64,000 bases of DNA from Paractinoplanes lichenicola (GTDB taxonomy: Bacteria > Actinomycetota > Actinomycetes > Mycobacteriales > Micromonosporaceae). The number at the start of each line of letters is the position of its first letter. Positions within the stretch are counted from its first letter, which is position 1. Of this stretch, positions 50,255 to 58,999 are shown piece after piece. The stretch spans positions 186,001 through 250,000 of the forward strand of contig NZ_JAENHO010000009.1 of NCBI RefSeq assembly GCF_016785085.1, in the 5' to 3' direction. The position numbers were made by a program, and so were the translations under genes. Under the pieces are notes generated by a model. It searched no databases. It was not told where the DNA came from and saw nothing but the letters and a program-made list of their open reading frames with translations.

Positions 50255-51781
50255 GTGAAGCAGCACCGCTCGGGTCTCGTCGCGCTCCGCCGCGATCCCG
50301 TCATCATCGGGGCTGCCCTGTGGGCGCTGGCCGGGTGCGTGGCGCTGTTCGCCCTCGCCGGGCAGGCCAACCGGCAGGTCCAGGTGTTCTGGCTGCTGCA
50401 GGCGCCGATGGACCTGCTGATGGCGTACACGTCCTGGCGTGTCTTCCGGCTCGCCGCGGGCGCCGCCCGCCGGTTCTGGGCCGTGCTGGCCGTCGCCGCC
50501 GGGCTGTGGACCGTCGGTGACACCGCCCAGGCCGTGATCGCCCTGCGCGGCCACGACCAGTGGTCGACGGTCGGTGGCACGGTGCAGAGCGCCCTGTTCG
50601 CGCTGGGCGTGATCGCGCTCATCGTCGTCATGCTGATCCACCCGATGCCCGGCCGGACCCGGCGCGAGATGGTGGCCTTCTGGCTCGACGCGACCACCGT
50701 GCTCATCGGCGGCGCCGTCGTGGCCTGGTGCTTCACCGTCGGCCCGGACCCGCAGGGCGACGTGGTCAGCATCCTGGCCACCGGCGCGGTCATCCTCACC
50801 TCCGGGTTCGCCGCGGTGAAGCTGGTGCTCAGCGGCAACGCCCCCATGCACCGGGTGGCCGCCACCCCGATGGTCGTCTCGGCCGCCGTCAACACGTTCG
50901 GGTTCTTCCTGGCCCCGGGGGCGGACGGGCCGATGCCGGCGTACGTCTACGTCGTCCGCTTCCTGCCCTCCATGCTGCTGCTGATCGGCCCGCGGCTGCA
51001 GGAGATCGTGGTGCGCGAGACCAACGCCGCGGTCTTCGGTTCCCGCCGTCGCAAGCCCTACAGCCTTCTCCCGTACGGGTCCATCGCGGTCGCTTTCACC
51101 TCGGTGCTCGTCATCCTGCCGGCCGGCCCCGACGCCCGCCTGTGGGGTGCGATCACCGGGCTGGGGCTGATCTTCGCGCTGGTCGTGTGCCGCCAGATCG
51201 CCACGTTCCACGACAACACCCGCCTCATCGACCAGCTCGACGCCACCCTGGCCGAGCTGCGCGAACACGAGGAGCAGCTGCGCCGGCAGGCGCAGACCGA
51301 CGGCCTCACCGGCCTGGCCAACCGCACCCATTTCTACGACGAGGTCGCGCGCTCGCTGACCCGGCCCGGGCTCACCTCGGTGCTGATCATCGACCTGGAC
51401 GGGTTCAAGGCGGTCAACGACACCCTGGGCCACGCGGCCGGCGACGCCCTGCTGATCGGGGTGGGCGACAAGCTGCGCGGCTCGGTGCGCCCCGGCGACC
51501 TGGTCGCGCGGCTCGGCGGCGACGAGTTCGCGGTGCTGCTGCACGACTGCGCCGGCGGCGACGCGGTGCCCACGGCCGAGCGGTTCCTGCGCGAGCTGGC
51601 CGCCCCGGTGCCGTTCGAGGACACGGCGGTCAGCGCGAACGCGAGCATCGGCATCGCCTGCGCCGCCCCCGGCGACGACGTGAGCACCCTGCTGCGCGGG
51701 GCCGACCTGGCCATGTACGCCGCCAAGCACGACGGCAAGGGCCGCTGGCGCCTCGGCCTGTCCGCTCAGCCGGTCACGTAG
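50255..51781 (+). CDS. Membrane-bound diguanylate cyclase (GGDEF), paralogue of the gene at 4093
   Basis: A 508-residue protein with the same layout as its paralogue: about nine helices, coiled linker (DATLAELREHEEQLRRQAQ) and GGDEF domain. RLGGDEFAVLL is intact and RPGD occupies the I-site. DGLTGLANRTHFYDEV and IDLDGFKAVND are standard. The membrane region shares GNAPMHR and RRRKPYSLLPYG with the other copy. GTG 50255 follows a weak CGGAG. Its end overlaps the convergent hydrolase by 16 bp. Confidence 0.9.
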   Translation: MKQHRSGLVALRRDPVIIGAALWALAGCVALFALAGQANRQVQVFWLLQAPMDLLMAYTSWRVFRLAAGAARRFWAVLAVAAGLWTVGDTAQAVIALRGHDQWSTVGGTVQSALFALGVIALIVVMLIHPMPGRTRREMVAFWLDATTVLIGGAVVAWCFTVGPDPQGDVVSILATGAVILTSGFAAVKLVLSGNAPMHRVAATPMVVSAAVNTFGFFLAPGADGPMPAYVYVVRFLPSMLLLIGPRLQEIVVRETNAAVFGSRRRKPYSLLPYGSIAVAFTSVLVILPAGPDARLWGAITGLGLIFALVVCRQIATFHDNTRLIDQLDATLAELREHEEQLRRQAQTDGLTGLANRTHFYDEVARSLTRPGLTSVLIIDLDGFKAVNDTLGHAAGDALLIGVGDKLRGSVRPGDLVARLGGDEFAVLLHDCAGGDAVPTAERFLRELAAPVPFEDTAVSANASIGIACAAPGDDVSTLLRGADLAMYAAKHDGKGRWRLGLSAQPVT

Positions 51782-52413
51782 GACTCGAGCAGGGCGGCCA
51801 GTTCCCGCGGGCGGCTCAGCGCGGGGGTGTGGCCGCCGTCGAGCTCGTCCGGGGTGATGCCGAGGCGTTCCCGGGCGACTCGGCGCAGGTAGGGCGGCGG
51901 GAAGATGCGGTCGTCGCGGCAGATGATCACCCTGGTCGGCACGTCGGGCCACTTCGTGAGGGGTGAGGGCTCGCCCAGCCGGGCCTCGGACTGGGGCTTG
52001 CCGCGCTCGACGGCCTCGGCGGCCAGCGCGGACGGGACGTCCTGATAGAACACGTCGATCGTGTCGCCGGTCGTCTCGTGGTCGTAGCCGGTGGCGGCCC
52101 AGTAGTCGGTGACTGCCTCGCCGGGGGCCGGGATCATGGGCGCGACCAGCACCAGCAGCTCGGCCGGGACCCGATGGCAGACGATCGGCGCGGTGAAGCC
52201 GCCCAGCGACTGCCCGACGACGACCAGTCCCTCCGTACGGTCGCCGATCGCCCGCACGACGGCGTCGGCGTACTCGGGCAGGCCGGCCGCGTCGTCGTCA
52301 CACGGCAGATCGGGCGCGATGGTCTCGTGACCGCGCCCGCGCAGCTCGGCCTCGACCAGATGCCAATACCACCCGACATCCCCGGCACCGTGAATCAGAA
52401 CGAACGTGGCCAT
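51766..52413 (-). CDS. Alpha/beta hydrolase
   Basis: A 215-residue alpha/beta hydrolase: oxyanion segment LIHGAGDVGW, nucleophile Ser69 in GQSLGG, acid in CRDDRIF and His in DGGHTPALS. It resembles the salicylate-binding-protein/MenH-like group often annotated as esterase. ATG 52413 sits just before a duplicated promoter-like repeat. Confidence 0.87.
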   Translation of the reverse strand: MATFVLIHGAGDVGWYWHLVEAELRGRGHETIAPDLPCDDDAAGLPEYADAVVRAIGDRTEGLVVVGQSLGGFTAPIVCHRVPAELLVLVAPMIPAPGEAVTDYWAATGYDHETTGDTIDVFYQDVPSALAAEAVERGKPQSEARLGEPSPLTKWPDVPTRVIICRDDRIFPPPYLRRVARERLGITPDELDGGHTPALSRPRELAALLESYVTG

Positions 52414-52414
52414 G

Positions 52415-52450
52415 CTCTTATAGTGCCCCGGTCTCTTATAGTGCCCCGGT
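52415..52450 (+). promoter_or_regulatory. Perfect 18-bp tandem duplication carrying two -10 boxes
   Basis: CTCTTATAGTGCCCCGGT occurs twice back to back (52415-52432 and 52433-52450). Each copy has TATAGT; the second ends 6 nt before GTG 52449, which fits leaderless transcription. The duplication may provide a second start site 18 bp upstream. Confidence 0.6.
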
Positions 52451-52796
52451 GGCGACCTACATCCGCTGGTTCATGCCCGGGCACGGCCACTGGTGCTACG
52501 ACGAGCTCGACGATTCGCAGTGGTCCCAGCGCCACGTCGAGCAGCGCGACCGCGACGACGTCTTCTTCGCGGCGGCGTCGCTGGCCGAGACCCTGCACGC
52601 CCGCGACACCGGTGGCTGGCGGGCCGTCGCCGCCTACGAATACACGTACGGGATCAGCCCGGAGGCACCGCTCGACTTCACCCCTTCGGACGCATCGGAA
52701 CTGCGGATCACCTCGCTTTCCGCGGCCGGCTTCGAGCGGATCTGGTCGGAGGCTCGGGCGGCGCGGGAGGCCGACTGGGGAGTGCGGCCGCTCTAA
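52449..52796 (+). CDS. Small conserved-looking protein of unknown function
   Basis: A 115-residue soluble protein, rich in aromatic and acidic residues (VATYIRWFMPGHGHWCYDEL). No family recognised. GTG 52449 has no ribosome site but a -10 box at leaderless distance. Its stop overlaps that of the convergent ANTAR gene. Confidence 0.7.
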   Translation: MATYIRWFMPGHGHWCYDELDDSQWSQRHVEQRDRDDVFFAAASLAETLHARDTGGWRAVAAYEYTYGISPEAPLDFTPSDASELRITSLSAAGFERIWSEARAAREADWGVRPL

Positions 52797-53509
52797 CCGG
52801 GCTTGCGGGGCAGGGTTCCGGTCTGGGTGACGTCCTCGGCGACCGCGTTGAGCTTGCGGTTGAGCTGCTGGCTGGTGGTCCGCAGCAGGTCGAAGGCCTG
52901 GTCGGCGGTGACCTTGTGGACGTTCATGAGGATGCCGACGGCGGCGCCGATCTGCCGGCTGGTGGTGAGCGCCCCGCTGAGCTGGGCGGCCTTCTCGGCG
53001 CTGTCAGCGTGCAGGAGCAGCACCCGGGCGTGCGCGGCGAACAGCGAGGCCAGGGTGATCGCCTCCGCGGTGAAGGCGGCCGGCTGGTCGGTGTAGAGGT
53101 TGAGGGCGGTGCGGTCGGGCCCGTCGCTGAGATGGAACGACAACACCCCGCGTACGGCGGTGGCCGCCCGGGTGGCCTCCCGGAACCGCGGCCAGCGCTC
53201 CTCCTCGTCGAGATCGGGGCTGTGCACCGGCTGGTCGTCCGCGGCCGCGGTCAGGCACGGGCCCTCGCCGAGGTCGTACTGGATCTGATCCACCTTCTGG
53301 GCGACCTCGCCGGTCACGGCCAGGGTGCGCGGGTGCCGTTGTTCCCGCCAGAGGGTGACGGCGGACCAGCGACAGCCCGGCACGGCGGTGACCGCGAGGT
53401 CGACCAGCCGCCGCAGCGCCGCACCGCGCTCGCCACCCGCGTTCAGATACTGGTTGAGCGCGACGAAATCGCGGGCGAGGTCGGCCGGGTGCGCGCGACT
53501 GTTCGTCAT
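52793..53509 (-). CDS. GAF-ANTAR transcription antitermination regulator
   Basis: A 238-residue protein: GAF sensor domain (about 20-165, with DLGEGPCLTAAADDQ) and a C-terminal ANTAR RNA-binding domain (about 178-235, AVGILMNVHKVTADQAFDLLRTTSQQLNRKL). ANTAR proteins bind paired hairpins in nascent RNA and prevent termination. The ATG overlaps the stop of the upstream SpoIIE-type gene (ATGA), so the two form an operon linking partner switching to antitermination. Confidence 0.9.
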   Translation of the reverse strand: MTNSRAHPADLARDFVALNQYLNAGGERGAALRRLVDLAVTAVPGCRWSAVTLWREQRHPRTLAVTGEVAQKVDQIQYDLGEGPCLTAAADDQPVHSPDLDEEERWPRFREATRAATAVRGVLSFHLSDGPDRTALNLYTDQPAAFTAEAITLASLFAAHARVLLLHADSAEKAAQLSGALTTSRQIGAAVGILMNVHKVTADQAFDLLRTTSQQLNRKLNAVAEDVTQTGTLPRKPG

Positions 53510-55470
53510 CGGCCCGCCCCGGCCGGCTGCCAGGGCAGCCCGACGAGGTCCAGCACGTCGGCGGCATTGCTGCCCGGCACGGCGCGCAGCGTGAGCGGGT
53601 GGCCGTGGGCGGCGTTCCGGTCGCGGGCCTGGAACAGGACCCGGACGGCGGCGCTGGCGAGCAGTTCGACCTCCGACAGGTCGACCTCGAGCGGGAACAC
53701 CCCACCGCGCCCGGCCACGTCGAGCTGGTCGGCGAATTCGTCGGCGGTCGCGATGTCCAGCGGGCCGGACACCCGCAGCACCCGGGGCGGCCCCTCCTCG
53801 AGACGGGCGGCGAACTCGGTCGCCGGGCGCCGGGCCGGTATCCGTGGCGTGTCCGCGGCGACGACCGCGGGCCGGGTCAGCCGGTGCCGGATCGTCACCG
53901 TCGTGCCGTGCTCGCCGGGGCCGCTGGGGTGGCTCACCCGCAGATCGTCGAGCCGGGCCCCGGCCAGCCACAGGCCGCGCCCGCTGGTGGCCGGCGGGTC
54001 GCCCGGTTCCGCCCAGACGCCGTCGTCGGCGACCTCCAGGCGCAGCACCCCGCCGGTTTCGAGGTCGGCCCGGAGGCGGACCGGGCCCGGCCGGAACCGC
54101 GGATAGGCGTGCTCGATCGCGTTGGCCATCAGCTCGGACACGGCCAGATCGATCGCGTGCTCGTCCCCGCCGGCCGGTCCGATCGGCCACAACCAGGCGC
54201 GGACGGTGTCGCGCAGCTCGGCCAGCCGGCCCGGCGCGGCGGCCAGGTCGACGGCGAGCGGCGCGATCGGTGCGGAGCGGCGCTGCGCGGCCAGGACGGT
54301 GACGTCGTCGTCGTAGCCGCGCCTGGTGATCAGCTCCAGGCCCTGCTCACAGGCACGCTCGGGCGCCGACTCGGGCGCGCCCAGAGGCAGCAGCCGGTTG
54401 GCCACCGCGTCCCCGATCACCGTGGCCAGCTCGCGCATCGCGTCCTGGGTGCTCTGCCCCGGCCGCTCGATCAAGCCGTCGGTGTAGAGCAGCAGCACCT
54501 CGTCGGGGGCCAGGGTCGCCTCGGCGATCACCGGTTGTGACCCGGTGCCCAGCGGGCCGCCGCCGGACGGGGGCAGGAACCGGGTCGCTCCCGCCACCGT
54601 GGCGGCCAGGGGCGGCGGATGCCCGCAGGTGGTGTAGCGCAGCCGTCCCGAAGCCGGGTCGAGCACCGCCACGCACACCGTGGCCGCTCGCATCGACGTG
54701 GACCGGCTTGCCACATCGTTCGCCCAGTCCAGGGCCTGTTCGAGGTCGCCCGTGCGGGTCAGCACCGCGTTGAGGACGCTGCGCAGCTGACTCATCGCCG
54801 CGGAGGCGGCCACCCCGTGGCCCACGATGTCGCCGACCACCAGCGCCACCGACCCGTCGGCCAGCGGGACGGCGTCGAACCAGTCCCCGCCGGCGGCCTG
54901 GTCGCGCGAGGCCACCAGATAGCGGGCGGCCAGCATCGCGTCCGGCAGCACCGGCAGCGAGGCCGACAGCAACTCCCGCTGCACCTCCAGCACCACGTCG
55001 CGGGCCGCCTGATAGCGCCGCTCGGCCTCGGCCGCCTTGGCCTGCGCCTCCTGCCGCTCCCGCACCTGCGCAGAGACGTCGTTGGCGTACAACGTGACGC
55101 CGGTGATCTCGCCGTCGGGACCGTGCAGCGGGCCCAGCACCATGTCGAGGTGGACGTCGATCAGCTGACCCGAGTCGTTCTGGTCGAACTGGAACCGCCA
55201 CACCCGGACCGCCTGGACCTCGCCGGACTCCCGTACGCGGTCGAAGAGCTCGAAGATCTGCTGGGTCAGCGTCTCGGGGAACAACTCCGGCATCTTGCGC
55301 CCGACGACGTCCCGGCCGCCCATGAAGGCCCGATACGCCGCGTTCGCCGCCTCGAAGCGGTAGCCCGGGGGCAGGCCGAGCGCGCCGAGCACGACCGGCG
55401 CCTGCTCGTACGCCTCCCGCACCGTCTCGGCCGGGCCGGCCGGATGAACCGGTTCGTCGTTGTCGGTCAC
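53506..55470 (-). CDS. PAS-SpoIIE phosphatase-HATPase-STAS multidomain regulator
   Basis: A 654-residue protein with four modules: PAS (about 15-145), PP2C/SpoIIE phosphatase (about 165-395; GGDWFDAVPL, VGDIVGHGVAAS, YTDGLIE, DDDVTVLA), anti-sigma-type HATPase (about 405-535; ELMANAIEHAY, GRGLWLAGA) and STAS (about 550-650). All parts of a partner-switching circuit (phosphatase, kinase, antagonist) are thus on one chain. GTG 55470 has GGAG upstream. Divergent from a STAS gene. Confidence 0.9.
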   Translation of the reverse strand: MTDNDEPVHPAGPAETVREAYEQAPVVLGALGLPPGYRFEAANAAYRAFMGGRDVVGRKMPELFPETLTQQIFELFDRVRESGEVQAVRVWRFQFDQNDSGQLIDVHLDMVLGPLHGPDGEITGVTLYANDVSAQVRERQEAQAKAAEAERRYQAARDVVLEVQRELLSASLPVLPDAMLAARYLVASRDQAAGGDWFDAVPLADGSVALVVGDIVGHGVAASAAMSQLRSVLNAVLTRTGDLEQALDWANDVASRSTSMRAATVCVAVLDPASGRLRYTTCGHPPPLAATVAGATRFLPPSGGGPLGTGSQPVIAEATLAPDEVLLLYTDGLIERPGQSTQDAMRELATVIGDAVANRLLPLGAPESAPERACEQGLELITRRGYDDDVTVLAAQRRSAPIAPLAVDLAAAPGRLAELRDTVRAWLWPIGPAGGDEHAIDLAVSELMANAIEHAYPRFRPGPVRLRADLETGGVLRLEVADDGVWAEPGDPPATSGRGLWLAGARLDDLRVSHPSGPGEHGTTVTIRHRLTRPAVVAADTPRIPARRPATEFAARLEEGPPRVLRVSGPLDIATADEFADQLDVAGRGGVFPLEVDLSEVELLASAAVRVLFQARDRNAAHGHPLTLRAVPGSNAADVLDLVGLPWQPAGAGR

Positions 55471-55616
55471 CGCTCCATCTTGGCGCGTGCCGGCCCCGGG
55501 TGCACCCGCCGACCCGGACGTGCACCACCGGGTGAACCCGGCGTAGAGTTCGCGGGGAGGAGTTGCGCCGTTCAACCCAGAGGGGACGCGCTCCTGGTCG
55601 CCGCCGGAGCGGTCCC

Positions 55617-56260
55617 ATGCCGTACGAGCAGACTTCCGAAGTCGCCCCGGACTACCTGCGCATCCATCCTGTCGAGGCCGACGCGGGCCGGCTGATCCGG
55701 CTCCACCTTCGCGGCGAGCTCGACAATCGGACCGCGCCCAGCTGGCCGGGGTCTTCACGCGAACGCTGACGACACCCGTGGTCGCCCACGTGGAGCTCAA
55801 CCTGACCGAGCTGCGCTTCGTCGACGCGGCGGGCGTGCGCTGCCTGCTGGCGTGCGGGCGCGAGGCGGACTCGGCGGGCGTCGCCATGACGCTCAGGAGC
55901 CCCATGCCCACCGTCGCCCACGTGCTGACGGTTCTCGACCTGTCCGACCGCTTCGCGCCGGCCGGCGAGCCCGCCGATCGCCCGGCGCCGGCGGTCTTTC
56001 ACCGCGATGAGTCCTCGGCGGTCTTTCACGGCGACGAGTCCTCGGCGGTCTTTCACGGCGACGAGTCCCCGGCGGTCTTTCACCGCGATGAGTCCTCGGC
56101 GGTCTTTCACCGCGACGAGTCCCCGGCGGTCTTTCACGGCGACGAGTCCGAGGACTGGCGGCAACGGACGGCCCGGATCCGGCGGGAAGCCCAGGACACC
56201 CGTCGGCGCGCGCGTCTGGCCGTCAGCCGCAGCCGGATGATCCGTCCGGCCGAGGACTGA
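55617..56260 (+). pseudogene. Frameshifted STAS anti-sigma-factor antagonist with nonapeptide repeats
   Basis: ATG 55617 reads MPYEQTSEV...HLRGELDNRTAP in one frame; from about 55738 the STAS homology continues in another (QLAGVFTRTLTTPVVAHVELNLTELRFVDAAGVRCLLACG). One missing base in the CGCCC run at 55735-55739 explains it. The phosphoacceptor Ser position reads DAAG, so even the repaired domain lacks it. The tail has six nonapeptides AVFH(R/G)DES(S/P/E). It could be a real mutation or a sequencing error. Confidence 0.7.
55987..56148. repeat. Six 27-bp tandem repeats in the STAS gene tail
   Basis: The unit starts GCGGTCTTTCACCGCGATGA and ends GTCCTCG or GTCCCCG. Copies alternate between CACCGCGA and CACGGCGA. 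They encode nonapeptides in frame with the STAS domain end. Confidence 0.85.
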
Positions 56261-56261
56261 G

Positions 56262-56849
56262 CTACGGTTCGTCGTCGCCGCGGATGCGGGCGTGCAGGTG
56301 CATGTCGTGGCGGCCGTCGGCGTGCACGGCCTCGCTGCGCTTGGTGCCCTCGAACTGGAAGCCGGCCTTGGTGGCGACGCGGCAGGAGGCGTCGTTGCGG
56401 GTGGAGTGGCTCAGGTGCAGGCGATGGAAGCCGGCCTCACCCAGGGCCCACGCGCTGACCGCGGTGAGGGCGCGCGGGGCGACACCGGCGCCGCGGGCCG
56501 CCGGGAGCACCCAGTACGCGCAGACCGCGTTGCCGTCGTCGAGGTCGAACCGGCCCAGCGCCGTCCGGCCGAGCACCTCGCCGTCGCGGGTCACCGCCCA
56601 GCTGGCGCCCCGCTCCTGCGCCCAGGCCTGCCGATACTGCGCGAACCAGGTGCGGACCTGCTCCTCGTCGGCGGGCTGACGGGTGTGCCAGCGCTGGATG
56701 GCCGGATCCCGGTAGGCGCCGAGGAAGACCGGCGCGTCGGTGTCCGCCCACGGGCGCAGGACGAGGTCGTCAATGGTCAGTTCGGGCTGCGGGTGAGCGG
56801 CGAGGCTGCCGGGAACGATGGTCGGCGGCGTGGTGAAATACGAGGTCAC
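56262..56849 (-). CDS. GNAT acetyltransferase, RimJ/RimL type
   Basis: A 195-residue GNAT with the pattern LVLRPWADTDAPVFLGAYRDPAIQRWHTRQP, acetyl-CoA loop PAARGAGVAPRALTAVSAWAL and LSHSTRNDASCRVATKAGFQFEGTKRSE, as in enzymes that acetylate ribosomal proteins or small molecules. Acceptor unknown. Confidence 0.9.
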   Translation of the reverse strand: MTSYFTTPPTIVPGSLAAHPQPELTIDDLVLRPWADTDAPVFLGAYRDPAIQRWHTRQPADEEQVRTWFAQYRQAWAQERGASWAVTRDGEVLGRTALGRFDLDDGNAVCAYWVLPAARGAGVAPRALTAVSAWALGEAGFHRLHLSHSTRNDASCRVATKAGFQFEGTKRSEAVHADGRHDMHLHARIRGDDEP

Positions 56850-56982
56850 GGGTTTTCTCCATGCACCACGGCCGGAGCCCGCGGCACGGGCCTGGTGGGC
56901 CGGCCGGCTCGCGAGGAGACAGCGGTTCCGCCCTGGTGCGGTTGTGGACTCGACGTGGCGTACGGGTTCATCGATTTTGGCT

Positions 56983-58086
56983 TCACCGATAGGGACGGAA
57001 GAAGTCGCGCAGTTCGCGGGCGTAGGCCTCGGGTTGCTCGAACGGGGCGAAATGGCCGCCGCTCGAGGCCTCGGTGACGCGGACGGTGTTGGCGACGCGG
57101 TCGAGCCAGGCGCGAGGTGGTTGCAAGAGATCGCCGGGGAAGAGGGTGAAGCCGGAGGGGACCTCGACGCGCCGTTCGAGCTGGGCGGGAGCGATCGCGG
57201 CGTTCGCCTGATACATGCGGATCGAGGAGCCGATCGTGCCGGTGAGCCAATAGATCGTGATGTTGGTGAGCAGCTCGTCGCGGGTGAAGCTGAACGCGGG
57301 GCCGCTCCACGCCTGCATCTTCTCGACGATCCAGGCGGCGAGGCCCGCGGGCGAGTCGTTGAGGCCGACGGCGGCCGTCTGCGGCTTGGTGCGGTGCATC
57401 ATCCCGTACGCCCCCTCGCGCGCGCCCCACTCGGCGGCGCGCTGCAGGAAGTCGCGTTCGGCCGGGGTGAGCGAGGCCGGGTCGCCGGTGAAGACGGGGA
57501 TGCCGGCGTCCATGCGATGCACGGCGGCGACCCGCTGGGGATGATCGAGCGCCAGGTAGCGGCTGACGTGGCTGCCGAGATCGCCGCCCGCGGCCCCGAA
57601 CCGGCGGTGGCCCAGGTCGGTCATCAGGGCCGCCCACAGGTTGGCCACGTCGATCACGTTGAGCGGCTGGGCCGGGCGCTCGGAATAGCCGTAGCCGGGC
57701 ATGTCGGGGACCACGACGTCGAACGCGTCGGCCGGGTCGCCGCCGTGCGCGCCGGGGTCGGTGAGCAGCGGGATCACCTTGAGATAGCGCCAGAACGAGT
57801 CGGGCCAGCCGTGACAGAGCAGCAGCGGGAACGGCGCCGGGCCCCGGCCGCGGGCGTGGATCGCGTGGATGCCGTTGCGCCACTCGTGCGGGAACTCGTT
57901 GAGCGCGGCCTCCTGCTGACGCCAGTCGAAACCGTCGGCCCAATACGCCACCAGGTCGCGCAGAAAGTCGACGTCGATGCCGGATTTCCCGTCCACGCCC
58001 TCGGGGGTGTCGGGCCAGCGGGTGGCCCGCAGCCGGGCACGCAGATCGTCGAGCGCGTCGGCATCGGCCGGGACCAACTTCGGCAT
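56983..58086 (-). CDS. Epoxide hydrolase (EHN-type alpha/beta hydrolase)
   Basis: A 367-residue hydrolase with the N-terminal EHN domain (LRARLRATRWPDTPEG...EFPHEWRNGIHAIHARG) found in microsomal-type epoxide hydrolases and actinobacterial relatives. Oxyanion motif HGWP (92-95), nucleophile Asp169 (GGDLGSHVS), and His in GGHFAPFEQPE. ATG 58086 fits the family start; a longer frame to 58158 overlaps the promoter. Converts epoxides to diols; natural substrate unknown. Confidence 0.88.
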   Translation of the reverse strand: MPKLVPADADALDDLRARLRATRWPDTPEGVDGKSGIDVDFLRDLVAYWADGFDWRQQEAALNEFPHEWRNGIHAIHARGRGPAPFPLLLCHGWPDSFWRYLKVIPLLTDPGAHGGDPADAFDVVVPDMPGYGYSERPAQPLNVIDVANLWAALMTDLGHRRFGAAGGDLGSHVSRYLALDHPQRVAAVHRMDAGIPVFTGDPASLTPAERDFLQRAAEWGAREGAYGMMHRTKPQTAAVGLNDSPAGLAAWIVEKMQAWSGPAFSFTRDELLTNITIYWLTGTIGSSIRMYQANAAIAPAQLERRVEVPSGFTLFPGDLLQPPRAWLDRVANTVRVTEASSGGHFAPFEQPEAYARELRDFFRPYR

Positions 58087-58129
58087 GGGCCCGACCTTAG
58101 CCGTCCGAAGCGAACCGTACTGTCCCGAT

Positions 58130-58999
58130 TCACTCCATCGATGAGTTTCGGTTTTCACCCGTCGGCCGGTCTCGCAGGTCGGCCAGCCAGTCGCGGCTCG
58201 CCCGGGCTACTCGGGCCGGGATGCCCAGCTCGTCGAGCAGGTCGGCGGCGGCAGACATCTCGTCGTGCCGGCGGGCGGCGTGGGTGTGCGAGCCGGTGAC
58301 GATGCGCTCCAGGGTGGAGTCGTCGCCGCGGGCGAACTCGTCACGGATGTTGGCGGCCAGCCAGTCCTCGAGGCCGGCGGCACGGGCGGCGGCCAGGGCC
58401 TCGAGCACGGCGGCGGACATCCCCTTGTAGAACACGCTGCGCAGGAGCTTGCGGGTGGCGGCGGCGCCGACCGGGCCGTCGATCACCTCGACCTTCGCTC
58501 CGAGTGGCTTCAGGACCGCTGCGAAATCGGTCGCCCGGTCGCCGCCGGCGGTCATCGGCGTGCGCAGGCCGCGGCCGGGGACGGGGGCCATCAGCGCGAC
58601 GTCGACCACCTCGACCCGGCCGGCGGCGGCGTCGCGCAAGGCCTGCTTGAGGGCGGGGGCCGAGGTGTTGAGGTCGGCCCAGAGGATGCCGGGGCGACAG
58701 GCGGGCAGGGCTTGGCGCAGGGCGGCCAGGGCCTCGTGCGCGGTGGTCAAACTGAGGACCACGTCGGCGTCACGGCAGGCGTCGGCGTCGCTGGTTCTCC
58801 TGCCCACACCGGCGGGCGGGTCGACCCGGGGGTCGAAACCGTGGACCGTCGCGCCGGTGGCGGCCAGATCGGCGGCGATGTGGCTGCCCGCCTCACCGAG
58901 GCCGAGCACGGCGAATACGACGCCCTTTTCCGCCCGCTCCGGGCCGTCCTTTTCGGCCCGCTCGGGGCTGTCCTTCTCGGCCCGCTCCGGGTTTTTCAC
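58130..58999 (-). CDS. NAD(P)-dependent oxidoreductase with DUF1932 domain
   Basis: A 289-residue protein of the 6-phosphogluconate/3-hydroxyisobutyrate dehydrogenase superfamily. Dinucleotide motif GLGEAGSHIA (about 33-42), then a C-terminal DUF1932 domain (VGAAATRKLLRSVFYKGMSAAVLEALAAARAAGLEDWL). The first 26 residues are three repeats of PERAEK(D/G), upstream of the first beta strand. GTG 58999 overlaps the GntR stop. Such genes occur beside gallate-type clusters. Confidence 0.85.
   Translation of the reverse strand: MKNPERAEKDSPERAEKDGPERAEKGVVFAVLGLGEAGSHIAADLAATGATVHGFDPRVDPPAGVGRRTSDADACRDADVVLSLTTAHEALAALRQALPACRPGILWADLNTSAPALKQALRDAAAGRVEVVDVALMAPVPGRGLRTPMTAGGDRATDFAAVLKPLGAKVEVIDGPVGAAATRKLLRSVFYKGMSAAVLEALAAARAAGLEDWLAANIRDEFARGDDSTLERIVTGSHTHAARRHDEMSAAADLLDELGIPARVARASRDWLADLRDRPTGENRNSSME

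Noticed and set aside
48797..51952. A 1051-codon open frame on the minus strand across the kinase and diguanylate cyclase genes
   Set aside because: It is antisense to two well-supported genes, its translation is His/Arg/Gly/Gln-rich without any domain, and such mirror frames are expected in GC-rich DNA.
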